Notes: generated from the sequence alone by a model not told the origin. Numbered from the stretch's first letter, positions 1-7,800 are shown. The stretch is DNA of 12,901 nt from Archangiaceae bacterium (GCA_023248915.1 JAHFDQ010000113.1:1-12901); one strand, 5' to 3'. Program-made: numbers and translations.

Positions 1-224
1 ACCATGCGCAGCCCTCCGTCCCAGAAGTGCCGGGCGAGGAACAAGGGCGCGTCGCGAATCATGTCTTCCTTGCGCACCCGGGGCCCCGCCTCGACCACCA
101 CCACGTGCATTCCGGCCTTGGCGAGGTTGGCCGCGGCCACCGAACCGCCCGGGCCCGACCCCACCACCACCGCGTCGCAGTCGGCGTCGAAGCCGCGTCG
201 GACGTCGTCGAGGTCGTGAATCAT
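1..224 (-). CDS. GMC-family FAD-dependent oxidoreductase, N-terminal part (continues beyond left edge)
   Basis: The visible 74 codons, read leftward from ATG at 224-222, begin MIHDLDDVRRGFDADCDAVV. A textbook dinucleotide-binding beta-alpha-beta fold follows: GSGPGGSVAAANLAKAG at about residues 22-38, then VVVVEAGP at about 41-48, whose acidic residue ends the second strand and normally contacts the FAD ribose. This is the N-terminal FAD fold of GMC oxidoreductases (glucose-methanol-choline, cholesterol oxidase, long-chain alcohol oxidase). The following FLARHFWDGGLRMV fits the stretch before the second FAD contact in alcohol-oxidase-like members. The catalytic His region and about 80-90% of the protein lie outside the window, so the substrate cannot be read. 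No signal peptide or Tat motif is seen, which suggests a cytoplasmic or membrane-associated enzyme. Its start overlaps the upstream gene's stop (ATGA), implying translational coupling. Pairing with that neighbour points towards a fatty-alcohol-type substrate, by inference. Confidence 0.85.
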   Translation of the reverse strand, partial: MIHDLDDVRRGFDADCDAVVVGSGPGGSVAAANLAKAGMHVVVVEAGPRVRKEDMIRDAPLFLARHFWDGGLRM

Positions 225-646
225 TCCCCAGCCTCCGCGCCGGGAATTCCGCCTGCCCGCTCGCCGATGTGGGCCATCACCTTCGGGTGCGACACGTACA
301 TCATCGTCATGGTCGCCTTCAGCGCGTCGCCGATCAGCCGGCGCGGCGCGAACTGCGAGGCGCGCAGCGTGCGCAGGGCCTCGACCCGTCGCCTGACCGG
401 CAGGCGGGAGAACCGGCTGCGGCAACCCACCAGCACCGGCGCGGACAGCTCGATGGCGGTGAAGAGCGCCAGCATCAGGCGGCGCGGCATCGCCGGCAAC
501 TCTTCCAGGTAGGCGAGCGTCCGCGGCACCACCTCGGCCTCCCTCCAATCGGGCGCGCCGTAGGCGTTGGGCGGAAAGAGCGCCTCGGCGACGGCGGTGA
601 GGCCGGCGATGGCAGGGTCCTTCAAGAACTCGAGCTTCTTCGGCAA
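221..646 (-). CDS. Small partner protein resembling the N-terminal domain of long-chain alcohol oxidase (gluconate 2-dehydrogenase subunit 3-like)
   Basis: The protein has 141 residues from TTG at 646, or 153 from GTG at 682. I prefer TTG 646 because GGAG lies 5 nt before it, while GTG 682 has no visible ribosome-binding site. After the start come LTAVAEALFPPNAYGA, like the opening of small dehydrogenase subunits, then a hydrophobic stretch (LMLALFTAIELSAPVLVG) and a basic, helical tail (RFSRLPVRRRVEAL, then ALKATMTMMYVSHPKV). From memory, that order matches the N-terminal region preceding the FAD fold in eukaryotic long-chain alcohol oxidases, where a 'lp...R..vl' helix and a Phe/Thr-rich hydrophobic helix occur. 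The stop TGA overlaps the downstream GMC gene's ATG by 4 nt, so the two are co-translated and probably form a complex. The hydrophobic segments suggest membrane association. Family assignment is tentative; that the gene is real is much safer. Confidence 0.72.
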   Translation of the reverse strand: MPKKLEFLKDPAIAGLTAVAEALFPPNAYGAPDWREAEVVPRTLAYLEELPAMPRRLMLALFTAIELSAPVLVGCRSRFSRLPVRRRVEALRTLRASQFAPRRLIGDALKATMTMMYVSHPKVMAHIGERAGGIPGAEAGE

Positions 647-681
647 GGGCGCTCCGGAATTCTGGCGCTCAACACCAACCA

Positions 682-720
682 CCGACGAGGCTGGTGAATT
701 CGGCCCGAGAATTCAGTCTA
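682..720 (-). promoter_or_regulatory. Candidate promoter and repressor operator for the oxidoreductase pair (GAATTC inverted repeat)
   Basis: A perfect inverted repeat, TGAATTC-GGCCCGA-GAATTCA, occupies 695-715 (7-bp arms, 7-bp spacer). On the minus strand it is immediately preceded by TAGACT (720-715), a reasonable -10 hexamer, so the predicted transcription start (about 708) falls inside the repeat. This is the usual position for a TetR/MarR-type repressor operator. No convincing -35 hexamer is seen. A further GAATTC at 657-662 sits in a nearly symmetric CCGGAATTCTGG. The repeat is seen directly; promoter and operator function are inferred, and no regulator gene for it is present in the window. 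Confidence 0.4.
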
Positions 721-886
721 CCGCGAGGCTCGACGCGCTGCCTGACACCCGGTAGCCGGGACGGCGACTACCTCGGGCGAAGCCGCGGCTCGAACCGGCG
801 AGGACTCGGGAGCCGACGTAGGCCGAGGTGGGTCTCGCTGCCCGTGGGACTGCCTGCCTGCATGCTACTGTTGATCCAACCCGCCG
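716..886. other. Intergenic region between the divergent oxidoreductase pair and secreted-protein gene
   Basis: No supported gene lies here. The stretch holds the upstream part of the minus-strand promoter region on its left and, near its right end, GCTACTGT (864-871), a possible -10-type box for the plus-strand gene starting at 887. Frame 2 is closed by TGA at 872-874, so ATG 887 is the first possible start for the downstream reading frame. No tRNA, riboswitch-like fold or long repeat was recognised. Confidence 0.5.
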
Positions 887-1325
887 ATGGCTCCCCACCG
901 CTCCAGTTGGGTGTTCGCCCTGGTGTGGCCGCTCCTGGCCGCCCAGACGTACCGGGTCGGCTGCGAGTGCGGCAAGCTGTCGCCGAGGCCCGACCCGGGC
1001 GAGCAGTTCGACGCGAGCGTCGACTTCTGATGGAGGGGACGACGCGGGACTGCCGGACGGCGGAGACGCCGGCGCCAACCCGAGCGACGACGCGGGCTGG
1101 GACGGCGGCGACGACGTCGGCGTTGACGCGGGCCCCTGCGTCCAACCCGGTGACTGCCCAGGGGGCAGCACCTGCGTCGCCTGCACCCGCCTCGGCGCCG
1201 GGGACGGCACCGCCCGCGACAACCAGACCTGCTTCTATGACCCCGTCAACTTCAAGCACGTCTGCCCTGGGGGCAACTCCAGCGGGCCCGGCGGCAACTC
1301 GAACCAGACCTGGGAACTGAAGTAG
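887..1325 (+). CDS. Asp/Gly-rich, Cys-rich secreted or lipoprotein-like protein, apparently frameshifted
   Basis: Two frames join into one protein. From ATG 887 the first encodes a basic start, a hydrophobic segment (WVFALVWPLLAA), then VGCECGKLSPRPDPGEQFDA and SVDF before TGA at 1028-1030. The overlapping frame continues in-style as DGGDDAGLPDGGDAG, more DAG-type repeats, then a Cys-rich domain (CVQPGDCPGGSTCVAC, then QTC and HVC) to TAG at 1323-1325. Removing one T at 1025/1026 gives an uninterrupted ~145-residue protein. Signal peptide, acidic D/A/G linker and Cys-rich tail form a common layout for myxobacterial surface lipoproteins, but the lipobox (R-V-G-C) is poor because position -3 is Arg. 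The base may be a sequencing error, a true mutation, or (less likely) a +1 recoding site. Frame 0 alone could start at GTG/ATG 828 onwards but its upstream part is Arg/Ser-rich and looks like a shadow. Function unknown. Confidence 0.6.
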
Positions 1326-1381
1326 CCGCCCCGCCCTACTCGACGCTGACCGGCATCAAGGTAAGGTAGAAGACGAACCCG

Positions 1382-2794
1382 ATGTCGCAGAGCGACCAGG
1401 AAACCCTCCGCATTTCCGACAAGCTGCGCGTCCTGGCGCCCGGGCGGCTGCGCCTGGTGGTGCTCGGAGAGGGCCTGTTCTCGGCGCACGCCTTGCCCCT
1501 CGGCGGCGACGTCGTGGTGGGCCGCGGCGACGAGGCCGACATCCGAATCGACGACCGCTCGATTTCCCGCAAGCACGCGGTACTGCACGTGGGCGAACCC
1601 CTGCGGTTGGAAGACCTGGGCAGCGCCAACGGCACCCGGGTGCGCGAGCGGAAGCTGGGGCGGAACGAGGTGGTGACGGTCGCCCCGGGCGACGTCGTCG
1701 AGGTGGGGACGGTGGTGCTGGTGGTCCAGCGCGACGCGCCGGGCGCCACGGCCGCGGGCCCCGCCGACGCCGGCGACCCCACCCCCGAACGGCCCCAGGC
1801 CGGTCCTCCGGAACCCTCGGGCCCGCCCTTCCTGGTGCTGGACGAAGCAATGCAGCGCCTGCACAAGCTGGTCGAACGCATCGCCCCCAGCCGCATCAAC
1901 GTGCTCTTGCTGGGCGAGACCGGCGTCGGCAAGGAAGTCATCGCCGGCGAGCTGCACCGCCTCTCGGGGCGGGCCCGCGGCCCCTTCCTCAAGCTGAACT
2001 GCGCGTCGCTGTCCGAGACGCTCCTCGAGTCCGAGCTGTTCGGCCACGAGAAGGGCGCCTTCACAGGCGCGGTGAAGACCAAGGCCGGCCTCTTCGAGAC
2101 CGCCGCCGGGGGCACCGTGCTGCTCGACGAGGTGGGCGAGCTTCCCCAGTCGATTCAGGCGCGGCTGTTGCGCGTGCTCGAGGACCGGCAGGTGCTGCGC
2201 GTCGGCGCGGTCAAGACCGAACCCATCGACGTCCGCTTCGTCTTCGCCACCAACCGCGACCTGGAAGCCGAGGTGGCGCGCGGCACCTTCCGGGAAGACC
2301 TCTACTACCGCCTGAACGGCATCTCGGTCGTCATCCCTCCGCTGCGCGACCGCCCCGCCGAAATCGAACCCCTGGCCCGCGGCTTCGCGGCAGAGGCGGC
2401 GCGGCGCGACGGGCGCGAGGCGGCGCCGGCGCTCTCGGTCGCTGGGCTCGACGCGCTTCGAAGCTTCGCCTGGCCCGGCAACATCCGCGAGCTCAGGAAC
2501 GTGATGGAACGCGCGGTGCTCTTGTGCGGCGACGGCCCCATCGCCCCCGAGCACCTTGGGCTTGGCAAGGCGAAGGCCGCCCCGCCCTCTCCCGGCGACG
2601 CGCCCAACCTGAAGGGCGAACGCGACGCCGCCGAGCGCCGGGTCATCGTCGAGGCGCTCGAGAAATGCTCGGGCAACCAGACGAAGGCGGCGAAAATGCT
2701 CGGCATCTCGCGGCGAACGCTCGTCGCCCGCGTCCAGGCGTACGGGCTGGGCCGGCAGCGCAAGGACAAGGCCAAGGGCGACGCCGGCGGGTAG
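1382..2794 (+). CDS. Sigma-54-dependent transcriptional activator with N-terminal FHA domain
   Basis: This 470-residue enhancer-binding protein activates sigma-54 RNA polymerase by ATP hydrolysis. Domains: FHA at about 25-115, with the phosphothreonine-binding signature (GRGDEADIRI at 47-56, SRKH at 62-65, NGT at 83-85); a Pro/Ala-rich linker at 118-150; AAA+ at about 150-385, with Walker A GETGVGKE (178-185), the sigma-54-contacting GAFTGA loop (225-230), Walker B VLLDE (246-250), arginine-finger region FREDLYYRL (303-311) and sensor II WPGNIREL (364-371); and a Fis-type helix-turn-helix at about 430-455 (NQTKAAKMLGISRRTL). All catalytic motifs are intact. It has no receiver domain, so control is expected through phosphothreonine recognition, that is by a Ser/Thr kinase; the kinase at 4879-8655 is the obvious candidate nearby. 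ATG 1382 is the first start in frame, with only a weak AGAAG upstream. Its stop directly abuts the stop of the convergent histidine kinase gene. Confidence 0.95.
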   Translation: MSQSDQETLRISDKLRVLAPGRLRLVVLGEGLFSAHALPLGGDVVVGRGDEADIRIDDRSISRKHAVLHVGEPLRLEDLGSANGTRVRERKLGRNEVVTVAPGDVVEVGTVVLVVQRDAPGATAAGPADAGDPTPERPQAGPPEPSGPPFLVLDEAMQRLHKLVERIAPSRINVLLLGETGVGKEVIAGELHRLSGRARGPFLKLNCASLSETLLESELFGHEKGAFTGAVKTKAGLFETAAGGTVLLDEVGELPQSIQARLLRVLEDRQVLRVGAVKTEPIDVRFVFATNRDLEAEVARGTFREDLYYRLNGISVVIPPLRDRPAEIEPLARGFAAEAARRDGREAAPALSVAGLDALRSFAWPGNIRELRNVMERAVLLCGDGPIAPEHLGLGKAKAAPPSPGDAPNLKGERDAAERRVIVEALEKCSGNQTKAAKMLGISRRTLVARVQAYGLGRQRKDKAKGDAGG

Positions 2795-4708
2795 TCAGCT
2801 GTCCAGCCGGGGCGCGCGCATCGCGCCGCGCTTCGCGTTGCGCAGCAGGCGCTCTCCGGCCGCCAGCACCGCCTCGACGTCGACGGGCTTGGCCAACACC
2901 CGGTCGCTGTGCTCGTCCAGGAAGCGCCGCAGGGCCCCGGTGGGAGCCCCGGCGGTGATGAACAGCGTCCTCGCCGCCAGGGACGGCACCAAGAGCGCCA
3001 GCTCGGAATGAAACCGCTCGGCCCCTCCGTCGGGCATCACCACGTCGCACAGCACCAGGTCGAAGTCGTCGGGGCCTCGCCTTACCCGCGCCAGGGCGAC
3101 GCCCACCCCGTCCGCGTCCTCGACGAAGAAGTTGGACGAGAGCTGGCGCCTCAACGCCCCGAGCACGGTCGGGTCGTCGTCCACCAGCAAGAGCCGCAGC
3201 CCGGTGCGCGGCACCGGCGTGGACGACGGCGTCTCGGCGCGGTCCGGCCCGGACGCCGCCGGAAGGTCCATCGCCATGGTGGTGCCGGCCGGAGAGCTCT
3301 CGCGCAAAGCCAGCGTACCGCCCTGCGCGCGCATCAGCCCGAGCGACACCGCCAACCCCAGGCCGGTGCCCTTGCCGACCGGCTTGGTGGTGAAGAAGGG
3401 CTCGAAGAGCCGCTTCTGCGAGTCCGCAGTGATGCCCGGCCCGTCGTCGGACACCGTCACCTCGACGCGGTCTCGCGCGCGCCGCGCGCGCACCACCACG
3501 TGCCCGGTGTCCCGCGCCTCTTCGATGGCGTGGGACGCGTTGGCGACGAGGTTGACCAGCACCTGCTCGACCAGCTCGGGTTGGCCCCGGGCCCAGAGCC
3601 CGTCGTCCAGCTCGAGCGAGACGCGCACCCGCGCGCCGACGGACTGTCGGGCGTGGGCGACCGCGGTCTCGAGCAGCGTGGAAACGGAGAAGGCGCCGAC
3701 CGCCGCCTGGCGGCCTCCGGCGTTTCGGCCCGCGTCGAGCAACTGCCGGACGATGCGCGTCACCCGCTGCACCGAGCCCAGGCACTCGTCCAGGCACTCG
3801 CCTGAGTCGGTTGGGAAGTCGCCGGACTCGGTCAGCTGCTCACGCAGGTAGCTCAGGTTCGCCTTCAGCACCGCCGCCGGGTTGTTGATTTCGTGCGCCA
3901 CGCCGGCGGCGAGCTGGCCCACCGCCGCCAGCTTCTCGGCCCGGCTGAGCGCCTCGTTGGCCCGGGCCAGCTCGCGAGTCCGTTCTTCGACCGCCCGCTC
4001 GAGGCGGCTCGAGAGCTCGTCGAGGGCCCGCGCGTTGGCGATGAAGCGCCGGAAGATGAGGGCGGTCGGCCCAGCCACCACCATCAGGAAGCCGACGTCG
4101 AGCAGGTAGGGGCCCGTGGCGAGGCCCGACGTCACCAGCGAGTCGTTGATGCCGCACAGGAACAACAGCGCCAGCCCGACGGCGTGCGCCGCGGCGCCCG
4201 GCCGCCGCTGCCGCCACCGCCGCGCGAAGTGCACGAAGGGCACCAGCATCGCGAGGCAGAGCACCACCATGGCCAGGTTGCCGAAGGCCGTCGAGACGGA
4301 GTCGGCGTAGGTGACGCCGAGCCACTCGACGCGGTGGTGATGCACCTCATTGGCCACCACCAGCCCCGGCACCAGCGCCAACAGGCCAATCGACGCCACC
4401 GCCACCATCGCGAACCGCTCGTACGCGAGCAGCTTCCGGGACTCTTGCTCGCGCATGTAGAGCACCCAGCCGACCCCGTGCGCGCCAGCGCCCACCAGGC
4501 CCACCCGCGAGGCCCAGGCCACCGCCCAGTCCGGTGCACCCACCACCGATGACAGGTCGCACACGGCATAGACGCTGGCGGTCGCCGAGACGACGGCGAG
4601 CCAGCGCAGCTCGCGCCAACCCGGAGCGCGCGACAGCCACGCGCCAAGCACGGCGAGCGCCGCCATCAGCGTCGAGGCGACCAGGATGGCTCCCACTGGA
4701 ATCGTCAT
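2795..4708 (-). CDS. Seven-transmembrane hybrid sensor histidine kinase with C-terminal receiver
   Basis: The protein has 637 residues from ATG 4708; an upstream in-frame TTG at 4759 would add 17 Gly/Pro-rich residues and is less likely. The N-terminus has about seven hydrophobic helices (roughly 4-26, 36-56, 60-85, 99-118, 142-161, 173-193, 201-220) with short loops, like the 7-TM sensor modules of histidine kinases. It therefore probably senses a membrane or lipophilic cue. A coiled-coil linker (about 225-262) leads to the H-box AAGVAHEINNP (phospho-acceptor His272). The catalytic domain shows N-box NLVANASHAI (N386/N390), G1 SDDGPGI, F-box LFEPFFTTK and G2 GKGTGLGLA (445-453). A receiver follows at about 504-620, with DDD at 510-512, phospho-acceptor Asp555 in LVLCDVVMPDGG, Thr585 and Lys607. 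No output domain follows the receiver, so it is either a phosphorelay intermediate or a phosphate sink. The kinase looks fully functional. Confidence 0.95.
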   Translation of the reverse strand: MTIPVGAILVASTLMAALAVLGAWLSRAPGWRELRWLAVVSATASVYAVCDLSSVVGAPDWAVAWASRVGLVGAGAHGVGWVLYMREQESRKLLAYERFAMVAVASIGLLALVPGLVVANEVHHHRVEWLGVTYADSVSTAFGNLAMVVLCLAMLVPFVHFARRWRQRRPGAAAHAVGLALLFLCGINDSLVTSGLATGPYLLDVGFLMVVAGPTALIFRRFIANARALDELSSRLERAVEERTRELARANEALSRAEKLAAVGQLAAGVAHEINNPAAVLKANLSYLREQLTESGDFPTDSGECLDECLGSVQRVTRIVRQLLDAGRNAGGRQAAVGAFSVSTLLETAVAHARQSVGARVRVSLELDDGLWARGQPELVEQVLVNLVANASHAIEEARDTGHVVVRARRARDRVEVTVSDDGPGITADSQKRLFEPFFTTKPVGKGTGLGLAVSLGLMRAQGGTLALRESSPAGTTMAMDLPAASGPDRAETPSSTPVPRTGLRLLLVDDDPTVLGALRRQLSSNFFVEDADGVGVALARVRRGPDDFDLVLCDVVMPDGGAERFHSELALLVPSLAARTLFITAGAPTGALRRFLDEHSDRVLAKPVDVEAVLAAGERLLRNAKRGAMRAPRLDS

Positions 4709-4878
4709 GACGTCGAGTGTGACCCCGGGTGTTCCAGCACCCGGAGCGCCGCGCTCCAAGCCCTGAAAGAGAGGCGGCGCCGCCCTGATCCTTTCTTCGG
4801 GTGGAACGGATCAGCAGGATTCGAGCCGGAAGCTTGCCCCGGCCTGCGCTACGGTCGCGGGTAGGCAAAGGGCCCCTG
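4709..4878. promoter_or_regulatory. Divergent control region between histidine kinase and Ser/Thr kinase genes, with four inverted repeats
   Basis: Directly visible symmetric elements: CCGGGTG-TTCCAG-CACCCGG at 4725-4744 (7-bp arms); GGAGCG-CCG-CGCTCC at 4743-4757 (6-bp arms); the 12-bp palindrome GGCGGCGCCGCC at 4773-4784; and an 11-bp-arm repeat with one mismatched pair at 4785-4814 (CTGATCCTTTC, 8-nt loop, GAACGGATCAG). Toward the plus-strand gene, TACGGT at 4850-4855 is a possible -10 and AAAGGG at 4868-4873 precedes TTG 4879. No clear -35, sigma-54 or ECF promoter was found. The position between two divergently transcribed signalling genes suggests shared control; binding proteins are unknown. 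Some short GC palindromes are expected by chance at this composition, but the 4785-4814 element contains A/T and is the most credible. Confidence 0.45.
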
Positions 4879-4881
4879 TTG
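4868..4881 (+). promoter_or_regulatory. Ribosome-binding site deciding a TTG start for the Ser/Thr kinase gene
   Basis: AAAGGG lies about 5-6 nt before TTG 4879, which encodes the residue just ahead of TSTDEFSGTERY and the kinase glycine loop. The longer in-frame GTG at 4801 has no such site and would overlap the 4785-4814 inverted repeat. It would also add an Arg/Pro-rich, non-kinase-like 26-residue lead. TTG 4879 is therefore the preferred start. Confidence 0.55.
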
Positions 4882-7800
4882 ACTTCCACCGACGAATTCT
4901 CAGGCACCGAGCGCTACCGCGTCGTCCGGCGGTTGGGCGCCGGCGGCATGGGCATCGTCTACGAGGCCTTCGACACGGTGCTCGGACGGCCGGTCGCCTT
5001 GAAGACGCTGCGCAACCTCGACGCCGCGGCCATCTACCGGTTGAAGCGCGAGTTCCGGGCGCTGGCCGACGTCACCCACCCCGGCTTGGCGACGCTGCAC
5101 GAGCTGGTCTCGGCGGGCGGCCAGTGGTTCATCGCCATGGAACTGGTCGACGGAGTCGACTTCCTCTCGTGGGTCCGCCCCGGTTCCGCCCCTGTCGAGG
5201 ACGAAGACACCCTGCCGACTCCGCTGGCGCGGGCCGCCCCCAGCTCGAGCGCAGGTCCTGCGACCGCCGTCGCGGCCCCTCTCGACGTCGAGAAGCTGCG
5301 CGCGGCGCTTCGCCGGCTCGCCGAGGCCGTCTGCGCCCTGCACGCCGGCGGGCGGCTACACCGCGACATCAAACCGTCGAACGTGCTGGTGACGCGAGAG
5401 GCCCGGGTGGTGCTGCTCGACTTCGGCTTGGTGACCGAGCTCGAGGGCGAGGGCGGTCCGCCCCCGAGCACTGGCGACGCCATCGTCGGCACCGCGGCCT
5501 ACATGGCGCCCGAACAGGCCGCGGGAAAGCCCGTCTCGCCCGCCAGCGACTGGTACGGCGCCGGAGCGATGCTCTACCAGGCCCTGACCGGACGGCCGCC
5601 GTTCTCCGGCAGCCCCATTCAGGTGCTGATGGACAAGCAGCGCTTCGAGCCGCGGGCGCCGTCCGCCACCTGCTCCGGTGTGCCCGCCGACCTAGACGCG
5701 CTGTGCGTCGAACTCTTGCGGCGCGAACCCGAGCAGCGGCCGGACGGCGCCGAGGTGCTGTGGCGACTCGGAGCAAGTACTCCCGCGCCCTCGAGGCCCA
5801 CCGAGCGCGCGGGCGGGACGAGCGCCTTCGTCGGCCGTGAGGCCGAGCTCTCCGCCCTCCGGGCCGCCTTCGACGAGGCCCGGGCCGGCCAGACGGGCGT
5901 GGTATTCCTCGGCGGCCGGTCGGGCATCGGGAAGACGGCCCTGGTCCGCCACTTCCTCGATGACTTGGCCAAGGGGGGCGAAGCGGTGGTGCTCGCTGGC
6001 CGCTGCTACGAGCGCGAGTCGGTGCCGTACAAGGCGCTCGATTCGCTCGTCGACGCGCTGGCCCGCCACCTGATGCGGCTGCCGGCGGAGAAGGTCGAGG
6101 CCCTCCTGCCGCGCGACGTGCTCGCCCTCGCGCGCATCTTCCCCGTGCTCCGGCGCGTCGAGGCGGTGGCCGGCGCGCCGCGAAAAGGGGCGGAAGTGGC
6201 CGACCCCCCCGAGCAGCGGCGCCGCGCCTTCGCTGCGCTGCGCGAGCTGCTCGGGCGAATGGCCGACCGGGCGCCGCTGGTGCTGTTCATCGACGACCTG
6301 CAGTGGGGAGACCCCGACAGCGCCCTGTTGCTCGCCGAGCTCTTGCGGCCGCCCGACGCCCCGCCGCTGTTGCTCGTCGTCTGCCTGCGCGCCGACGAAG
6401 CGCCCGCCGCCCACCCGCTGCACGAGCTGCTCCTGTCCGTGCGCGCGCTGCCCGGCGCCCCCCGGCTGCACGAACGCACGCTCGACCCGCTGTCGCCCGG
6501 CGAGGCGCGGACACTCGCGTCCCGGCTCTTGGGCACGGCCGGGGAAGGCCGGGTCGACGAGGTGGCCCGCGAGTCGGGCGGCAACCCCTTCTTCGTCGAC
6601 GAGCTGGTGCGGCACGTCCAGGACGGAGCCTGGCCCGGCGCCGACGCCGGCAGGGCGCCACCGGTAAGCCTCGACGCCGTGGTGCGGGCGCGGCTGCGGC
6701 GCCTGCCCGAACCCGCGTTGCGGCTGTTGCATGTCCTCGCGGTCGCCGGCCGGCCGCTGCCGCGGGGCCTCGCCACGCGAGCCGCCGAGCTCGGGCCCGA
6801 CGAACAGACCGCGCTGGGCGCCTTGCGTTCGGGAAGCCTGGTGCGGTCCGCCGCCGGCCGCGAATCCGACGCGCTCGAGACGTGCCACGACCGCATTCGC
6901 GAGACGGTGCTGGCCGACCTGCCGGCCGACCGCCTCGCCGCGGTGCACCTCAGGGTAGCCCGCACCCTCGAGGCTTCGGGCCAGGCCGACCCCGAAGCGC
7001 TCGCGCTGCACTTCGGCGCGGCCGGCCAGACCGAGCGGGCCGCCCGCTACGCCGCGGCCGCCGGAGTCCGGGCCGCCGAGGCGCTGGCCTTCGACCGGGC
7101 CGCGGCCTTCTACCGCCGGGCGCTCGAGCTCGAGCCCGACCGGAAGACAGAGCCGCTGCTCGGCGACGCCCTGGCCAACGCGGGCCGGGGCGCCGAAGCC
7201 GCCGCCGTCTACCTGGCCGCGGCCGCGCCCGACCGGAAGCCCCCGTTGCCCTCCGCCGAACGGCTGGACCTGGAACGGCGCGCCGCCGAGCAGCTCTTGC
7301 GCAGCGGCCACATCGACGAGGGGCTCGAGGTAGTGCGCACCGTCCTTCAGGCCGTGGGCATGCGCCTGGCGCCGTCCCCCCGGCGTGCCCTGGCCGCCCT
7401 ACTGTTTCGCCGGGCCCACCTGGCGCTGCGCGGGCTGAAGTTCCGCGAGCGCGACGTGACCCAGGTGTCGGCCGAGCAGCTCTCGCGCGTCGACGTCTGC
7501 TGGACCGTCGCGGCCGGCCTGTCGATGGTGGACACCATCCGCGGCGCGAGCTTCCAGACGCGGCACCTGTTGCTCGCGCTGGACGCCGGCGAGCCCTACC
7601 GCATCGCGCGGGCGGTCGCGGCCGAGGCCGCCTACGTCGCCACCGCCGGGCGCACCGGGCGGGCGCGGGCCAAAGAGCTCATCGGCGCGGCCGACGACTT
7701 GGCCCACCGGGTGGCAGACCCGCGCGCGCTGGGCCTGGTCGCCTTCTGCTCGGCGCTGGTCGAGTTCCTGGTAGGCAACTGGCGCGAAGCGCGGGTTCAC

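Noticed and set aside
1050..1135. GACGxCGG-like repetitive DNA that could be taken as a tandem repeat or CRISPR-like array
   Set aside because: It is the coding consequence of Asp/Gly/Ala repeats in the secreted protein; units are irregular and there are no spacers.
1340..1367. Possible sigma-70 promoter (TCGACG, 16 bp, TAAGGT) before the FHA activator
   Set aside because: The -10 matches only half of the consensus and would leave almost no leader before ATG 1382; not strong enough to annotate.
1235..2554. Long minus-strand open frame opposite the FHA activator
   Set aside because: It is antisense to a protein with complete FHA, AAA+ and HTH motifs; its His/Gln/Gly/Arg-rich translation is typical of the complementary strand of high-GC coding DNA.
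4893..4904. GAATTCTCAGGC similar to the GAATTCTCGGGC half of the 695-715 operator
   Set aside because: It is a single half-site inside the coding start of the Ser/Thr kinase gene with no inverted partner; probably coincidence, although GAATTC is rare here.
5692..7311. 539-residue minus-strand frame opposite the kinase-ATPase gene
   Set aside because: It is antisense to the Walker A and B region of a clear protein; no recognisable domain of its own.
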